Below are positions 34,774 to 43,329 of a DNA stretch of 64,000 nt, piece after piece (the stretch's first letter is position 1; every line of letters starts with the position of its first letter). The position numbers and the translations under genes were made by a program. The DNA is taken from the NCBI RefSeq assembly GCF_003004785.1, contig NZ_PVZS01000007.1, forward strand, positions 1-64,000, given 5' to 3'. Below the pieces are notes generated by a model. The model worked only from the letters and a program-made list of their open reading frames with translations. It ran no database searches and had not been told where the DNA came from. The DNA is from Alsobacter soli. GTDB lineage: Bacteria > Pseudomonadota > Alphaproteobacteria > Rhizobiales > Beijerinckiaceae.

Positions 34774-35628
34774 TCAGCGCGCCTGGCGCGAAGCCCGCCA
34801 GAGCGTCCAGATTCGCCTGAGTGGCGAGATGTCCACGGCCATTCGGAACGGATCGGAGGCGGCGCGCTCGGAGGCAGCCAGGTAGGGCTCCACCAAGGCG
34901 GCCGGGGTCATGGCCATGCGAACGGCAGGCGGGGCGCTCTCCGCCGCACGCCGTGCCGCGTCCATGTGGCTGCGGGCAAGCGCCCTCACGTCCGCAAGCA
35001 CGGCGCGCAACGGTTCGCCGACCTGGCGAGCCAGCAGGCTCTCGCGGGTGAGGCCGTGGCGGTTCATCAGGTCCACCGGAAGGAACACCTGCCCGCGGCC
35101 CACCGCCCAGGGCAAGGCGCGCAGAATGCCGGCCAGCGCGTAGGCCACGCCGGCGTGGCCAACCGCGTCCGAGCCGCCGGGGTCTGCGCCGTCAGCCAGC
35201 GCCAGGCTCGCCAGGCGCATCAGGGCCGAAGAGGTCTCGCCGGCATAGCCCTCCAGGTCGGCGACGGAGGGCATCGGGTCGTCGTAGAGATCGAAGGTGC
35301 GGGCTTCGATGAGGTCGAGGAGCGCCTTCCGTGGCCAGTTGTAGCGCGCGATGGCGCGGGCCAGCGCCTCCGCGACAGGGTGACCGCTGAACGCCATGGC
35401 GTCGCCATGGAGCAGGTCGCGCCAGTATTGAAGACGCATCTCGCCGGGCAGCGGCTCGGAGACGATCTCGCGGACCCGGCTCACCTCGACGTTGAACGCA
35501 TAAAGGGCGAAGAGCGCCGGACGCTTGTCTTCCGGGGCGAAGAGCGTCGAGAGATAGCGGTCGCGGTCGTGCTGGCGCACGAGGTCCGTGACGTAGTCGC
35601 CGCCCTCGCCAGGGGCATCGGCGCTCAT
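34774..35628 (-). CDS. Squalene/phytoene synthase-family protein, probable NDUFAF6-like complex I assembly factor
   Basis: A 284-residue protein of the squalene/phytoene synthase fold. Both Asp-rich Mg/diphosphate sites are lost: the first, normally DDxxD, reads REIVSEP near residue 55, and the second, normally DxxxD after the YAxxxG region, reads AYALAGILRALPW. Catalysis of prenyl condensation is therefore unlikely. The same loss is found in NDUFAF6, the mitochondrial complex I assembly factor. The neighbour 1 base upstream is an NDUFAF3-like gene, which strongly supports this reading over carotenoid synthesis. Last gene of the sec operon on the minus strand. Confidence 0.8.
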   Translation of the reverse strand: MSADAPGEGGDYVTDLVRQHDRDRYLSTLFAPEDKRPALFALYAFNVEVSRVREIVSEPLPGEMRLQYWRDLLHGDAMAFSGHPVAEALARAIARYNWPRKALLDLIEARTFDLYDDPMPSVADLEGYAGETSSALMRLASLALADGADPGGSDAVGHAGVAYALAGILRALPWAVGRGQVFLPVDLMNRHGLTRESLLARQVGEPLRAVLADVRALARSHMDAARRAAESAPPAVRMAMTPAALVEPYLAASERAASDPFRMAVDISPLRRIWTLWRASRQAR

Positions 35629-35629
35629 C

Positions 35630-36016
35630 TCACGACACCGCGATCAGCGCGGCGCCGACGCTGCGGTTCTCGGCCAGCATGATGTTGTAGGTCCGAGCCG
35701 CCGCGCCCGTCTGCATCACGTCGATGCGGATGCGAGCCTCCTTGAAGCGCCAGCGGGTGCGTTCCGGCAGCGCGGCGATGTCGACGCCGCAGCCGATCAG
35801 CAGCACCTCGGGCGGCTCCTCTTCGGCGAAGACCGGCTCGAAGGCGCTCGTGGTGAACTCAGCCGGGCTCGTGACGCTCCAGGCGCGGATCCCGGAGGGC
35901 AGCGCCAGGATGGAGCCGCGATGGGACATGTCGGCGAAGCGGAAACCGCCGGCGCCGTAGGCGTCGATGAGGTGGCGCCCGGGGACGAAGCCCTGGTATC
36001 GGGCGCCCTCGCTCAT
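35630..36016 (-). CDS. Mth938-like/DUF498 domain protein, NDUFAF3 homologue
   Basis: A 128-residue protein of the Mth938/NDUFAF3 fold: IDAYGAGGFRFADMSHRGSI at the N terminus, then EVLLIGCGVD and a C-terminal ARTYNIMLAENRSVGAALI, the pattern of the family. The human homologue NDUFAF3 helps assemble respiratory complex I. The start overlaps the secF stop (ATGA, 36013-36016), indicating translational coupling, and the NDUFAF6-like gene follows after 1 base. The bacterial role is inferred from homology and the pairing. Confidence 0.85.
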   Translation of the reverse strand: MSEGARYQGFVPGRHLIDAYGAGGFRFADMSHRGSILALPSGIRAWSVTSPAEFTTSAFEPVFAEEEPPEVLLIGCGVDIAALPERTRWRFKEARIRIDVMQTGAAARTYNIMLAENRSVGAALIAVS

Positions 36017-37008
36017 TGCGCGGGCCGCTGGGCGGCTGCGCCGCGAACCCGCTTGGGAGCCGGCTTGGCCTCGACCTCAGCGGTCGCAGCCTGCTCGGAA
36101 CCCACCTTCAGGCCCAGGTAGATCAGCACCGGGGCGGCGATGAAGATGGACGAATAGGTGCCGATCACCACGCCGAAGATCATCGCCCACGAGAAGCTGG
36201 AGATCACCTGCCCGCCGAACAGCACCAGGGCCAGAAGAGCCAGCGTGGTCGTGACGGAGGTCATGATCGTGCGCGACAGCGTGGAGTTGATGGCGATGTC
36301 CAGCAGCTGGTCGATCGGCATCTTCTTGTAGCGCCGCAGCAGCTCCCGGATTCGGTCGAACACCACGACCGTGTCGTTCAGCGAATAGCCCACGATGGTG
36401 AGGATCGCCGCGATCGAGGTCATGTTGAACTCGATCTGGGTGATCGCGAAGAAGCCGATGGTGAGCACCAGGTCGTGCAAGGTGGCGATCACCGCGCCGG
36501 CGGCGAATTCCCACTCGAAGCGGAACCAGAGATAGATCAGCACGCCTACGATGGAGAGCACGACGCCGAGCGTGCCGGACTGCACCAATTCGCCCGAGAC
36601 GCGGGGGCCGACCACCTCGACGCGGCGGAAGTCGAAGTCCTTCTCGAAGGCGGCGCGGACGCGCGCCTGGGCTTCCTGCTGCGCCTTCTCGCGCTCCTGC
36701 TGGCTGGCGCCGGGCTGGAGACCAAAGCGGATGGAGACGTCGCCCTTCTCCCCGAACTCCTGGACCTCGACCTCGCCGACGTTCAGGCCGGAGGCCGTCT
36801 CGCGCACCTGCGCGATATCGGTCTTGCCGGCCTTCGACTGCATCTCGATGAGCGTGCCGCCGGTGAAGTCGATGCCGAAGTTCATGCTCACGAAGAAGAA
36901 GCAGAGCACGGCGATGACCGAGAGAGCCGCCGAGAACGGGAAGCTCACCCGCCGGAAGCTCATGAACGGGAACTTGGTGTCGTCCGGAATGATGCGCAGA
37001 AGCTTCAT
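36013..37008 (-). CDS. secF: Protein translocase subunit SecF
   Basis: A 331-residue inner-membrane protein. SecDF uses the proton gradient to pull secreted proteins out of the SecYEG channel. The N-terminal helix is followed by FGIDFTGGTLIEM, the SecF hallmark. A periplasmic P1 head follows and then five membrane helices with GYSLNDTVVVFDRIRE, the family signature holding the conserved Asp and Arg. A Lys/Pro/Ala-rich cytoplasmic tail ends the protein. It is 15 bases after secD and overlaps the next gene by 4 bases. Confidence 0.97.
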   Translation of the reverse strand: MKLLRIIPDDTKFPFMSFRRVSFPFSAALSVIAVLCFFFVSMNFGIDFTGGTLIEMQSKAGKTDIAQVRETASGLNVGEVEVQEFGEKGDVSIRFGLQPGASQQEREKAQQEAQARVRAAFEKDFDFRRVEVVGPRVSGELVQSGTLGVVLSIVGVLIYLWFRFEWEFAAGAVIATLHDLVLTIGFFAITQIEFNMTSIAAILTIVGYSLNDTVVVFDRIRELLRRYKKMPIDQLLDIAINSTLSRTIMTSVTTTLALLALVLFGGQVISSFSWAMIFGVVIGTYSSIFIAAPVLIYLGLKVGSEQAATAEVEAKPAPKRVRGAAAQRPAQ

Positions 37009-37023
37009 GGTTTCCTCCTGCGA

Positions 37024-38640
37024 TCAGAACGGCAGCCGGGTCGGCTTGGCCGAGCGGTACCACAGGGCGATCATCATGCGGGTCATCGTCACGGCCGTGA
37101 CGACGGTCGTGACGATGCCGAGGATGAGGGTCACGGCGAAGCCCTTCACCGGGCCGGAGCCCAGGAAGAAGAGAATCGTGGCGGCGATGAACATGGTGAC
37201 GTTGGAGTCGATGATCGTGGCGAAGGCGCGCTGGAAGCCCGCTTCCAGGGACGAGATCATGGACCTGCCCGCCCTCGCCTCCTCGCGGATGCGCTCGTAG
37301 ATCAGAACGTTGGAGTCCACGGCCGTGCCGATCGTGAGGACGATGCCTGCGATGCCGGGCAATGTCAGCGTCGAGCCGAGGAGAGACATCAGGGCGAAGA
37401 TCAGGATGACGTGCACGGCCAGGGCGATGTTGGCGAACAGGCCGAACAGGCCGTAGCTCACGAACATGAAGCCGACGACGAGCACGGTGGCGACGTAGGA
37501 GGCCTTCTTGCCGGCGTCGATGGAGTCCTGGCCGAGACCTGGGCCGACCGTCCGCTCCTCCACGATGGTGAGCGGGGCCGGCAGGGCGCCGGCGCGCAAC
37601 AGGATGGCGAGGTTGTTCGCCGCCTCGACCGTGAAGCGGCCGGAGATCTGGCCCTGCCCGCCGGTGATCGGCTGCAGGATCCGCGGCGCGGAGATCACCT
37701 TCTTGTCCAGCACGATGGCGAAGGGCCGGCCGACGTTCTCGGTCGTCACCTGGCCGAAGCGCTGGGCGCCGCGGATGTTGAACTTGAAGTTCACGATCGG
37801 CTCGCCGGTCCGCTGGTCGAAGCCGGGCTGGGCGTCGATGAGATCCTCGCCCTGCACCATGACGCGCTTCTCGACCGGGATCGTGCCGCCGCCCTCTTCC
37901 TGTGAGGACAGCTGCTCGACGTCGCCCGGCGGGGTGCCGGGATCGGCCACGAGGCGGAACTCGAGCTGGGCGGTGGTGCCCAGGATCTCCTTCAACTTGC
38001 GCGGGTCCTGCAGGCCCGGCACCTGGACGAGGATGCGGTCCTGGCCCTGGGCCTGGATGTTCGGCTCCGTGGTGCCCAGCGCGTCGACGCGGCGGCGCAG
38101 CACCTCGATGGCCTGGGTGATCGCCTTTCGGACCCGCTCGTTCACGCCGGCGTCCGTGACCGTCATGGTGATGAGGCCGTCCGGCTGCTCGGAGATGTCG
38201 ATGCTCCGCTGGCCGCCGGCGCCGAGCCCGCCAATGCCGCCAACCGGCTGCGCCAGTTCGTTGAGCCGGGGCAGAAGGCGCTGGCGCTCCGCCTGGTCGG
38301 CCACGCGGACGGTGACGCCGCGCGCCTGGACGCCGATGCCGCCGGCCAGCGAGATCTTCTCCTCACGCAGGAGGCGACGGACGTCGTCGCGCAGGGTGTT
38401 CACCTGGCCGCGCAGCACCGCCTGGGTGTCCACCTCCAGCAGCACGTGCGAGCCGCCCTGCAGGTCGAGCCCCAGCACGATGGCCTGGTGGGGCACGATC
38501 CAGCGCGGCAGGAAGCCTGGGATGGACTGCTCGATGCTCTTGCGCGTCCCCTCCGACAGGAGGCTCGGCATTGCGAAAAGCACGCCCAGCACGGCGATGA
38601 GGATGACCCCGAAGGTCTTCAGTCGTGAGAAGCGGAGCAT
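37024..38640 (-). CDS. secD: Protein translocase subunit SecD
   Basis: A 538-residue partner of SecF. GLDLQGGSHVLLEVD follows the first membrane helix, the periplasmic P1 domain is next, and the second half has GTAVDSNVLIYERIREE in the membrane part, both diagnostic. The length is normal for alphaproteobacteria, which have a shorter P1 region than E. coli. It lies 120 bases downstream of yajC on the same strand and 15 bases upstream of secF. Confidence 0.97.
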   Translation of the reverse strand: MLRFSRLKTFGVILIAVLGVLFAMPSLLSEGTRKSIEQSIPGFLPRWIVPHQAIVLGLDLQGGSHVLLEVDTQAVLRGQVNTLRDDVRRLLREEKISLAGGIGVQARGVTVRVADQAERQRLLPRLNELAQPVGGIGGLGAGGQRSIDISEQPDGLITMTVTDAGVNERVRKAITQAIEVLRRRVDALGTTEPNIQAQGQDRILVQVPGLQDPRKLKEILGTTAQLEFRLVADPGTPPGDVEQLSSQEEGGGTIPVEKRVMVQGEDLIDAQPGFDQRTGEPIVNFKFNIRGAQRFGQVTTENVGRPFAIVLDKKVISAPRILQPITGGQGQISGRFTVEAANNLAILLRAGALPAPLTIVEERTVGPGLGQDSIDAGKKASYVATVLVVGFMFVSYGLFGLFANIALAVHVILIFALMSLLGSTLTLPGIAGIVLTIGTAVDSNVLIYERIREEARAGRSMISSLEAGFQRAFATIIDSNVTMFIAATILFFLGSGPVKGFAVTLILGIVTTVVTAVTMTRMMIALWYRSAKPTRLPF

Positions 38641-38760
38641 CGTGTCCGGTCGTTGTTCCTGGGCGGCGAAGGCGCGCGTTCAGCGGAGCTAATCACTCCG
38701 GCGCGCCGGCGCCACCTTATGTCCAAAAAATCGGCGCGATCGCGACGACAGCGCGCAGAA

Positions 38761-39093
38761 TCAGGCAGCCTTGACGGGCTCGCCCTTGGCGCGGACCTCC
38801 GCGATCATCGACTTCACGGCGCGAACGCGCACGCCCTCGGCGATCTCGATCTCCATCTCCGGGTCGTCGCCGGCCTTGGTGACGCGACCGATGATGCCGC
38901 CGTTCAGCACCACGGTGTCGCCGCGGCGAACGTTCTTCAGCAGGTCCTGGTGCTCCTTGGCGCGGCGCTGCTGCGGGCGGATGATGAGGAAGTACATGAT
39001 CACGAAGATCAGCAGGAACGGCGCGAGCTGAACAATCATGTCCATGCCACCAGGCGTGGCGCCGGCGGTCTGGGCGAAAGCGGGCGTGATCAC
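38761..39093 (-). CDS. yajC: Preprotein translocase subunit YajC
   Basis: A 110-residue protein with one membrane helix (about residues 20-38, PFLLIFVIMYFLIIRPQQRR) and a cytoplasmic domain with VRRGDTVVLNGGIIGRV, the YajC pattern. It associates with SecDF and sits first in the yajC-secD-secF run, as in most bacteria. No clear promoter was found in the 320-base gap to the divergent DUF815 gene (39094-39413); only a possible degenerate repeat at 39278-39317 and a few short frames are seen there. Confidence 0.95.
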   Translation of the reverse strand: MITPAFAQTAGATPGGMDMIVQLAPFLLIFVIMYFLIIRPQQRRAKEHQDLLKNVRRGDTVVLNGGIIGRVTKAGDDPEMEIEIAEGVRVRAVKSMIAEVRAKGEPVKAA

Positions 39094-39277
39094 GGGGAGA
39101 ACCTCCGCACGAGGAAAGGCCCCGCATCCCGCTGGAGCGGGGGGAGCCGGAAAAAGTGGCGCGGACTATAGCCGCGGCCCCACGGAAAGCAATGCGAGAG
39201 GCCTTGGCCGAGACGCTTCTTCCCCGTTCTTGCGTGAGTAGCGAAGCAAATCAGGAGGAGCCTGATCGGCCCCGCCC

Positions 39278-39317
39278 TTCTGGATCGCCTCGCCGCTCTG
39301 CTCCTCGAGGTGACGAG
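39278..39317 (+). repeat. Possible degenerate rhizobial intergenic repeat
   Basis: TTCTGGATCGCCTCGCCGCT followed by CTGCTCCTCGAGGTGACGAG resembles the half-palindromes of a widespread rhizobial intergenic repeat ('GGATCGC...CTCCTCG...TGACG'). Only one arm is obvious and the match is by memory of the pattern, so this is weak. Confidence 0.3.
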
Positions 39318-39413
39318 AAACGGCGAGGGAGCCGCCAGAAGAGCCGCCGCGGCGTGACACGAAGGGGGGACTTCGCTAAGCAGGCCGCGCGCTTAAACCT
39401 CAAGAAGGCCGCC

Positions 39414-40298
39414 ATGTCCGCCGCCCATCCCTCGTCCGACGCCGACCTTTCCGTCCTGGCCCGCATCGCCGACGCCCTCGAGCGGCTGGCCCCGCCCCGG
39501 CCGGAAAACCCCGATTTCGGCGCGGCGGACGCGTTCGTATGGCGCCCCTCCCCGGCCGGGCTCGCGCCCGTGCCGAAGGTCAACCGGGTCGAACTCGTGC
39601 TGCTCAAGGGAATCGACCGCGCCCGCGACATCCTGCTCGACAACACCGTCCGCTTCGCCAGGGGCTTGCCGGCCAACAACGCCCTGCTGTGGGGCGCTCG
39701 GGGCATGGGCAAGTCGTCGCTGGTGAAAGCCGCGCACGCCGCCGTGAATGCTGATCGGCCGGCCGGCCAGGCGGCGCTGAAGCTGGTCGAAATTCACCGC
39801 GAGGACATCGACACCCTGCCGGTGCTCATGGAGATGGTGCGCGGCGCGCCATTCCGCTTCGTGGTGTTCTGCGACGACCTGTCCTTCGACGGGGACGATA
39901 CCTCCTATAAGTCGCTGAAGGCGGTGCTGGAGGGCGGCATCGAGGGGCGGCCGGAGAACGTACTGTTCTATGCGACGTCCAACCGGCGCCACCTGCTGCC
40001 GCGCGACATGATGGAGAACGAGCGGTCCACGGCCATCAACCCGGGCGAGGCCGTGGAGGAGAAGGTCTCGCTGTCCGACCGATTCGGCCTGTGGCTCGGC
40101 TTCCACAAGTGCAGCCAGGACGAGTTCCTGGCCATGGTGGATGGCTACGCGGAGCACTTCGGCCTTCGGGTGGAAGACAAGGACGCCATGCACCACGACG
40201 CCCTGGAGTGGTCCATCACCCGGGCGTCGCGCTCCGGCCGAACGGCCTGGCAGTTCATCCAGGATTTGGCCGGCCGGCTGGAGCAGCGGCTGGGGTAA
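39414..40298 (+). CDS. DUF815 family ATP-binding protein
   Basis: A 294-residue P-loop ATPase. Walker A GARGMGKSSLV is near residues 94-104, Walker B FVVFCDDLSFD near 148, and a sensor-like SNRRHLLPRDMMEN segment near 190, followed by SLSDRFGLWLGFH. These match DUF815, an AAA+-like family widespread in proteobacteria with no assigned role. The frame is open upstream to 39156; the ATG at 39414 after AAGAAGG gives the family-typical N terminus (SVLARIADALERL). Divergent from yajC, a neighbourhood often kept in alphaproteobacteria. Confidence 0.85.
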   Translation: MSAAHPSSDADLSVLARIADALERLAPPRPENPDFGAADAFVWRPSPAGLAPVPKVNRVELVLLKGIDRARDILLDNTVRFARGLPANNALLWGARGMGKSSLVKAAHAAVNADRPAGQAALKLVEIHREDIDTLPVLMEMVRGAPFRFVVFCDDLSFDGDDTSYKSLKAVLEGGIEGRPENVLFYATSNRRHLLPRDMMENERSTAINPGEAVEEKVSLSDRFGLWLGFHKCSQDEFLAMVDGYAEHFGLRVEDKDAMHHDALEWSITRASRSGRTAWQFIQDLAGRLEQRLG

Positions 40299-40305
40299 GG
40301 CCTCC

Positions 40306-40346
40306 GGATCCCCTTCTCAGCTTCGCCGCCCCGGCCGGGATGACGT
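40306..40346 (+). repeat. Half copy of the GGATCCCCTTC...GGGATGACG palindromic repeat
   Basis: GGATCCCCTTCTCAGCTTCG followed by CCGCCCCGGCCGGGATGACG reproduces the right arm of the repeat seen complete at 61668-61817 and 62669-62815. The left arm is missing here. It lies just after the DUF815 stop codon. Confidence 0.6.
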
Positions 40347-40501
40347 CGGGACCTTGCGGCCGTCTCCGCTCACCCCATGAGTGCGGTTCAGGCGCCCACC
40401 GCTGGGCTCATGCCTGCCATTCGCCCGTTCGAATGTCTTTGACGGGTTCCGGCCACCTCCTCAAGATGCCCGCCACCTGACCCTGACCGGTGACAAGAGC
40501 C

Positions 40502-41881
40502 ATGCTGACGAACCTGCAGACGCGCGACGTCGAAACCCTGATCCACCCCTACACCAACCTGGCGAGCTTTCGCGAAGCGGGCCCGCTGGTTCTGGAAAAC
40601 GGCAAGGGCGTTTGGGTCTACGACACCGACGGCAAGGCCTATATCGAAGGCATGGCGGGGCTGTGGTGCACGTCGCTCGGCTACAGCAACGAGGAGTTGG
40701 TCGAGACCGCGCGCGAGCAGATGGCGAAGCTGCCGTTCACCCACATCTTCGGCGGCAAGAGCCACGACCCGGCCATCGAGCTCGCGGAGAAGCTGAAGGA
40801 GATCGCGCCCATGCCGGTCTCGAAGGTGTTGTTCGGGGCGTCGGGCTCCGACGCCAACGACACCCAGGTCAAGCTGATGTGGTACTACAACAACGCCATC
40901 GGCCGGCCGCAGAAGAAGAAGATCATCGCGCGGATCAAGGGCTACCACGGCGTGACGGTGGCCTCGGCCTCGCTCACCGGCCTGCCGGCGAACCACACCG
41001 ACTTCGACCTGCCCATCAAGAACATCCTCCACACCTCCTGCCCGCACTACTACCGCTTCGGCAAAGACGGCGAGACGGAGGAGGAGTTCGCGACCCGCTG
41101 CGCGGATGAGCTCGAGGAGCTGATCCTGCGCGAGGGACCGGAGACCGTGGCGGCCTTCATCGCCGAGCCGGTGGGCGGCGCCGGCGGCGTCACGACGCCC
41201 CCGGCGGGCTACTACGAGAAGATCCAGAAGGTCCTGGACAAGTATGACGTCCTGTTCATCGCCGACGAGGTGATCACGGGCTTCGGGCGGCTCGGAACCA
41301 TGTTCGGCTCCGAGGCCATGGGCATGCGTCCCGACACCATGTCCTGCGCCAAGGCGATCACGTCCGCCTACTTCCCCGTCTCGGCGGTGATGATCCCGGA
41401 GAAGATCTACGCCGCTATGGTGGACGAGAGCCGCAAGATCGGCACCTTCGGCCACGGCAATACCTATGCGGGTCACCCGGTCGGCATGGCGCTCGGCGTG
41501 AAGACGATCGAGATCTACCAGCGCGACAACATCATCGGGCACGTGCAGTCGCTGCTCCCGGGCTTCTGGAAGCACCTGGACACGCTTCGGCAGCACCCTC
41601 TGGTCGGCGAAGTGCGCGGCAAGGGCCTCGTGGCCGGCATCGAGCTCGTGGCCGACAAGGCCACCAAGCGCGCGTTCGACGCCAAGAAGACGGTCGGGGC
41701 CAAGGCGACCAGCCTGTGCCAGGAGGAAGGGCTCATCGTCCGCAACCTGGCCGACACGGTCGCGGTCTGCCCGCCCCTGATCATCAAGCAGGACGAGGTG
41801 GACGAGATGTTCGCCAAGCTCACCCGTGCGCTCGACCGGCTGGAGGATCATGTCCGCCAGGCTGGCCTGCGCGACGCCTGA
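40502..41881 (+). CDS. PLP-dependent class III aminotransferase (putrescine/omega-amino acid type)
   Basis: A 459-residue transaminase of fold type I, class III. The PLP-binding Lys is in SCAKAITSAYFPVS; FIADEVITGFGRLG supplies the Asp that binds the pyridine nitrogen; FGASGSDANDTQVKLMWYYN is typical of the omega-transaminase group including SpuC-like putrescine-pyruvate and beta-alanine-pyruvate enzymes. These use pyruvate as acceptor. GTG at 40490 is an alternative start; the ATG at 40502 fits better. An acetylpolyamine-amidohydrolase-like gene 1.4 kb downstream hints at polyamine use, but the substrate is not settled. A terminator follows the stop. Confidence 0.9.
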   Translation: MLTNLQTRDVETLIHPYTNLASFREAGPLVLENGKGVWVYDTDGKAYIEGMAGLWCTSLGYSNEELVETAREQMAKLPFTHIFGGKSHDPAIELAEKLKEIAPMPVSKVLFGASGSDANDTQVKLMWYYNNAIGRPQKKKIIARIKGYHGVTVASASLTGLPANHTDFDLPIKNILHTSCPHYYRFGKDGETEEEFATRCADELEELILREGPETVAAFIAEPVGGAGGVTTPPAGYYEKIQKVLDKYDVLFIADEVITGFGRLGTMFGSEAMGMRPDTMSCAKAITSAYFPVSAVMIPEKIYAAMVDESRKIGTFGHGNTYAGHPVGMALGVKTIEIYQRDNIIGHVQSLLPGFWKHLDTLRQHPLVGEVRGKGLVAGIELVADKATKRAFDAKKTVGAKATSLCQEEGLIVRNLADTVAVCPPLIIKQDEVDEMFAKLTRALDRLEDHVRQAGLRDA

Positions 41882-41906
41882 CCTAGACGCATCCGACCAC
41901 GCCCAG

Positions 41907-41939
41907 CGCCCTCCCCGCCTCCGGTGGGGAGGGCGTTTC
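41907..41939 (+). terminator. Rho-independent terminator of the aminotransferase gene
   Basis: CGCCCTCCCC (41907-41916) and GGGGAGGGCG (41926-41935) form a perfect 10-bp stem with a 9-base loop followed by TTTCT. It begins 26 bases after the stop codon. Confidence 0.78.
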
Positions 41940-42125
41940 TGTGCGCAGCCGCACTGCGCGAGATCAGGTCCGACCTTAGCCGTTCGTTTACCATGCCACC
42001 GTCAATCGGTGACGATTGGTCCGACCGATGACGGAAGCCAAACTTCCTCCATACGGTCGCCACCGGCCGGCTCAAAAGCCGCGCTAGGGAGGATTCGTCC
42101 TGGACGGCAAGGCCGCGGGACGGGA

Positions 42126-42362
42126 ATGGCACACGAGGATCCCATGGTCACAGCAGCTCACAAGGCCGCTTCGGGCGGGCAAACTTCCAGCACATCGCGC
42201 CGCCCTCCTGACATCGCGTTCTATTCGCCGATCGGAATCCAGGCGGTCGCCGCCGCCACGGCGCAGTTGCGCCGGTCTCAGAGGGAGGAGGCGCTGCGCG
42301 CCGAATCCTGCCCCAAGGAAGAGCCGGCGGTTCTCAGGAACAAGGACGACGAGGTCGCCTGA
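42126..42362 (+). CDS. Small hypothetical protein
   Basis: A 78-residue polar protein. The only distinctive part is the segment PDIAFYSPIGIQAVAAATA near residues 28-46, which I recall only vaguely as a conserved patch in small alphaproteobacterial proteins of unknown function. The ends are charged and likely disordered. Start choice is uncertain: ATG at 42126 or ATG at 42144 with GAGGA 4 bases upstream. No partner gene is apparent: the aminotransferase is terminated upstream and the next gene is convergent. Confidence 0.5.
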   Translation: MAHEDPMVTAAHKAASGGQTSSTSRRPPDIAFYSPIGIQAVAAATAQLRRSQREEALRAESCPKEEPAVLRNKDDEVA

Positions 42363-42502
42363 GGCGTCGCGCCTTCAGGCTGGGCTACGGCTTGCCTGAG
42401 GCCTCGCGCAAGTCGCCGGACCGGCGTCCGGCGGCTCAGCACTGACGAGCGCCCCCGGTGACGAGGGAGTGCCTGCAGTGAGTCGCGCGCCTTGGTCGCG
42501 CG

Positions 42503-43090
42503 TCACTTCACCACGACACGGGCGCCGACGGGCACGCGGTTGTAGAGATCGACCACGTCGATGTTGCGCATCCGGATGCAGCCGGAGGACACGGCCTTGC
42601 CGATCGTCTCCGGCTCGTTGGTGCCGTGGATGCGGTAGAGCGTGTCCTTGTTGCCCTCGAACAGATAGAGAGCCCGGGCGCCCAGCGGATTGCCAGGGCC
42701 GCCCTTGGTGTGGTGCACGTGCGGCCAGCGCTTCACCATCTCGGCCGGGGGATTCCAGTCAGGCCACTCGGCCTTGCGCTGGATCGTGGCGACGCCGGTC
42801 CAGCCGAAGGCCTCGTCGCCCACCGCCACGCCGTAGCGGATGGCCTTGCCGTTGGGCTCGACCAGGTAGAGGAAGCGGGACTTGGTGTCGACCACGATGG
42901 TCCCGGGCTTCTCGCCCGTGGGATCGTCGATGCGGTAGCGCTCGAAGGGGCGGTAAAGCTCCGCGCTTGGCACCATGGCCATCCATTCGGCGTCCTTCGC
43001 GCTCACGGACGGCTCGGGGACCGGCTCGTACTTGCAGCCCGCCAGCGCCAGCGCCGCCCCCACCATGACCACCGACGTCGTCAGCCGCAT
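42503..43090 (-). CDS. L,D-transpeptidase (YkuD) lipoprotein
   Basis: A 195-residue exported lipoprotein: signal with lipobox LALAGC (Cys about residue 19) followed by a YkuD domain. The catalytic His is in YRIHGTNEP and the nucleophile Cys in SSGCIRM, which together define the L,D-transpeptidase fold. It forms 3-3 peptidoglycan cross-links or attaches proteins to peptidoglycan. The frame opens up to 43186, but the ATG at 43090 gives a clean signal. No lysine-rich or peptidoglycan-binding extra domain. It is convergent with the small hypothetical gene. Confidence 0.9.
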   Translation of the reverse strand: MRLTTSVVMVGAALALAGCKYEPVPEPSVSAKDAEWMAMVPSAELYRPFERYRIDDPTGEKPGTIVVDTKSRFLYLVEPNGKAIRYGVAVGDEAFGWTGVATIQRKAEWPDWNPPAEMVKRWPHVHHTKGGPGNPLGARALYLFEGNKDTLYRIHGTNEPETIGKAVSSGCIRMRNIDVVDLYNRVPVGARVVVK

Positions 43091-43329
43091 CGCAGATCCC
43101 ACCCGAATCTTGGGCGCCCCCCGGCGCCGGATGAGGGCCAGCCCTAGCAGATGCGGGCGGATTGCGCTGTGATGCTGCAGCCGCACTACACGCGATTGTG
43201 AAACCGGTTTGCTGTGGAGGGCGAGGCGTCCATGACCTGCCTCAAACAGCGGGACCGCTCATCGCAGGATGGACGAGGGCGTCCGGACGGCGGAGAATGC
43301 CCGGAACCAGAAACGCTCCGGGAGGCGAC

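Noticed and set aside
34774-35628. Carotenoid or squalene synthesis by the phytoene-synthase-fold protein
   Set aside because: Both Asp-rich diphosphate-binding motifs are missing and no other carotenoid or hopanoid gene is nearby; the neighbour is an NDUFAF3 homologue.
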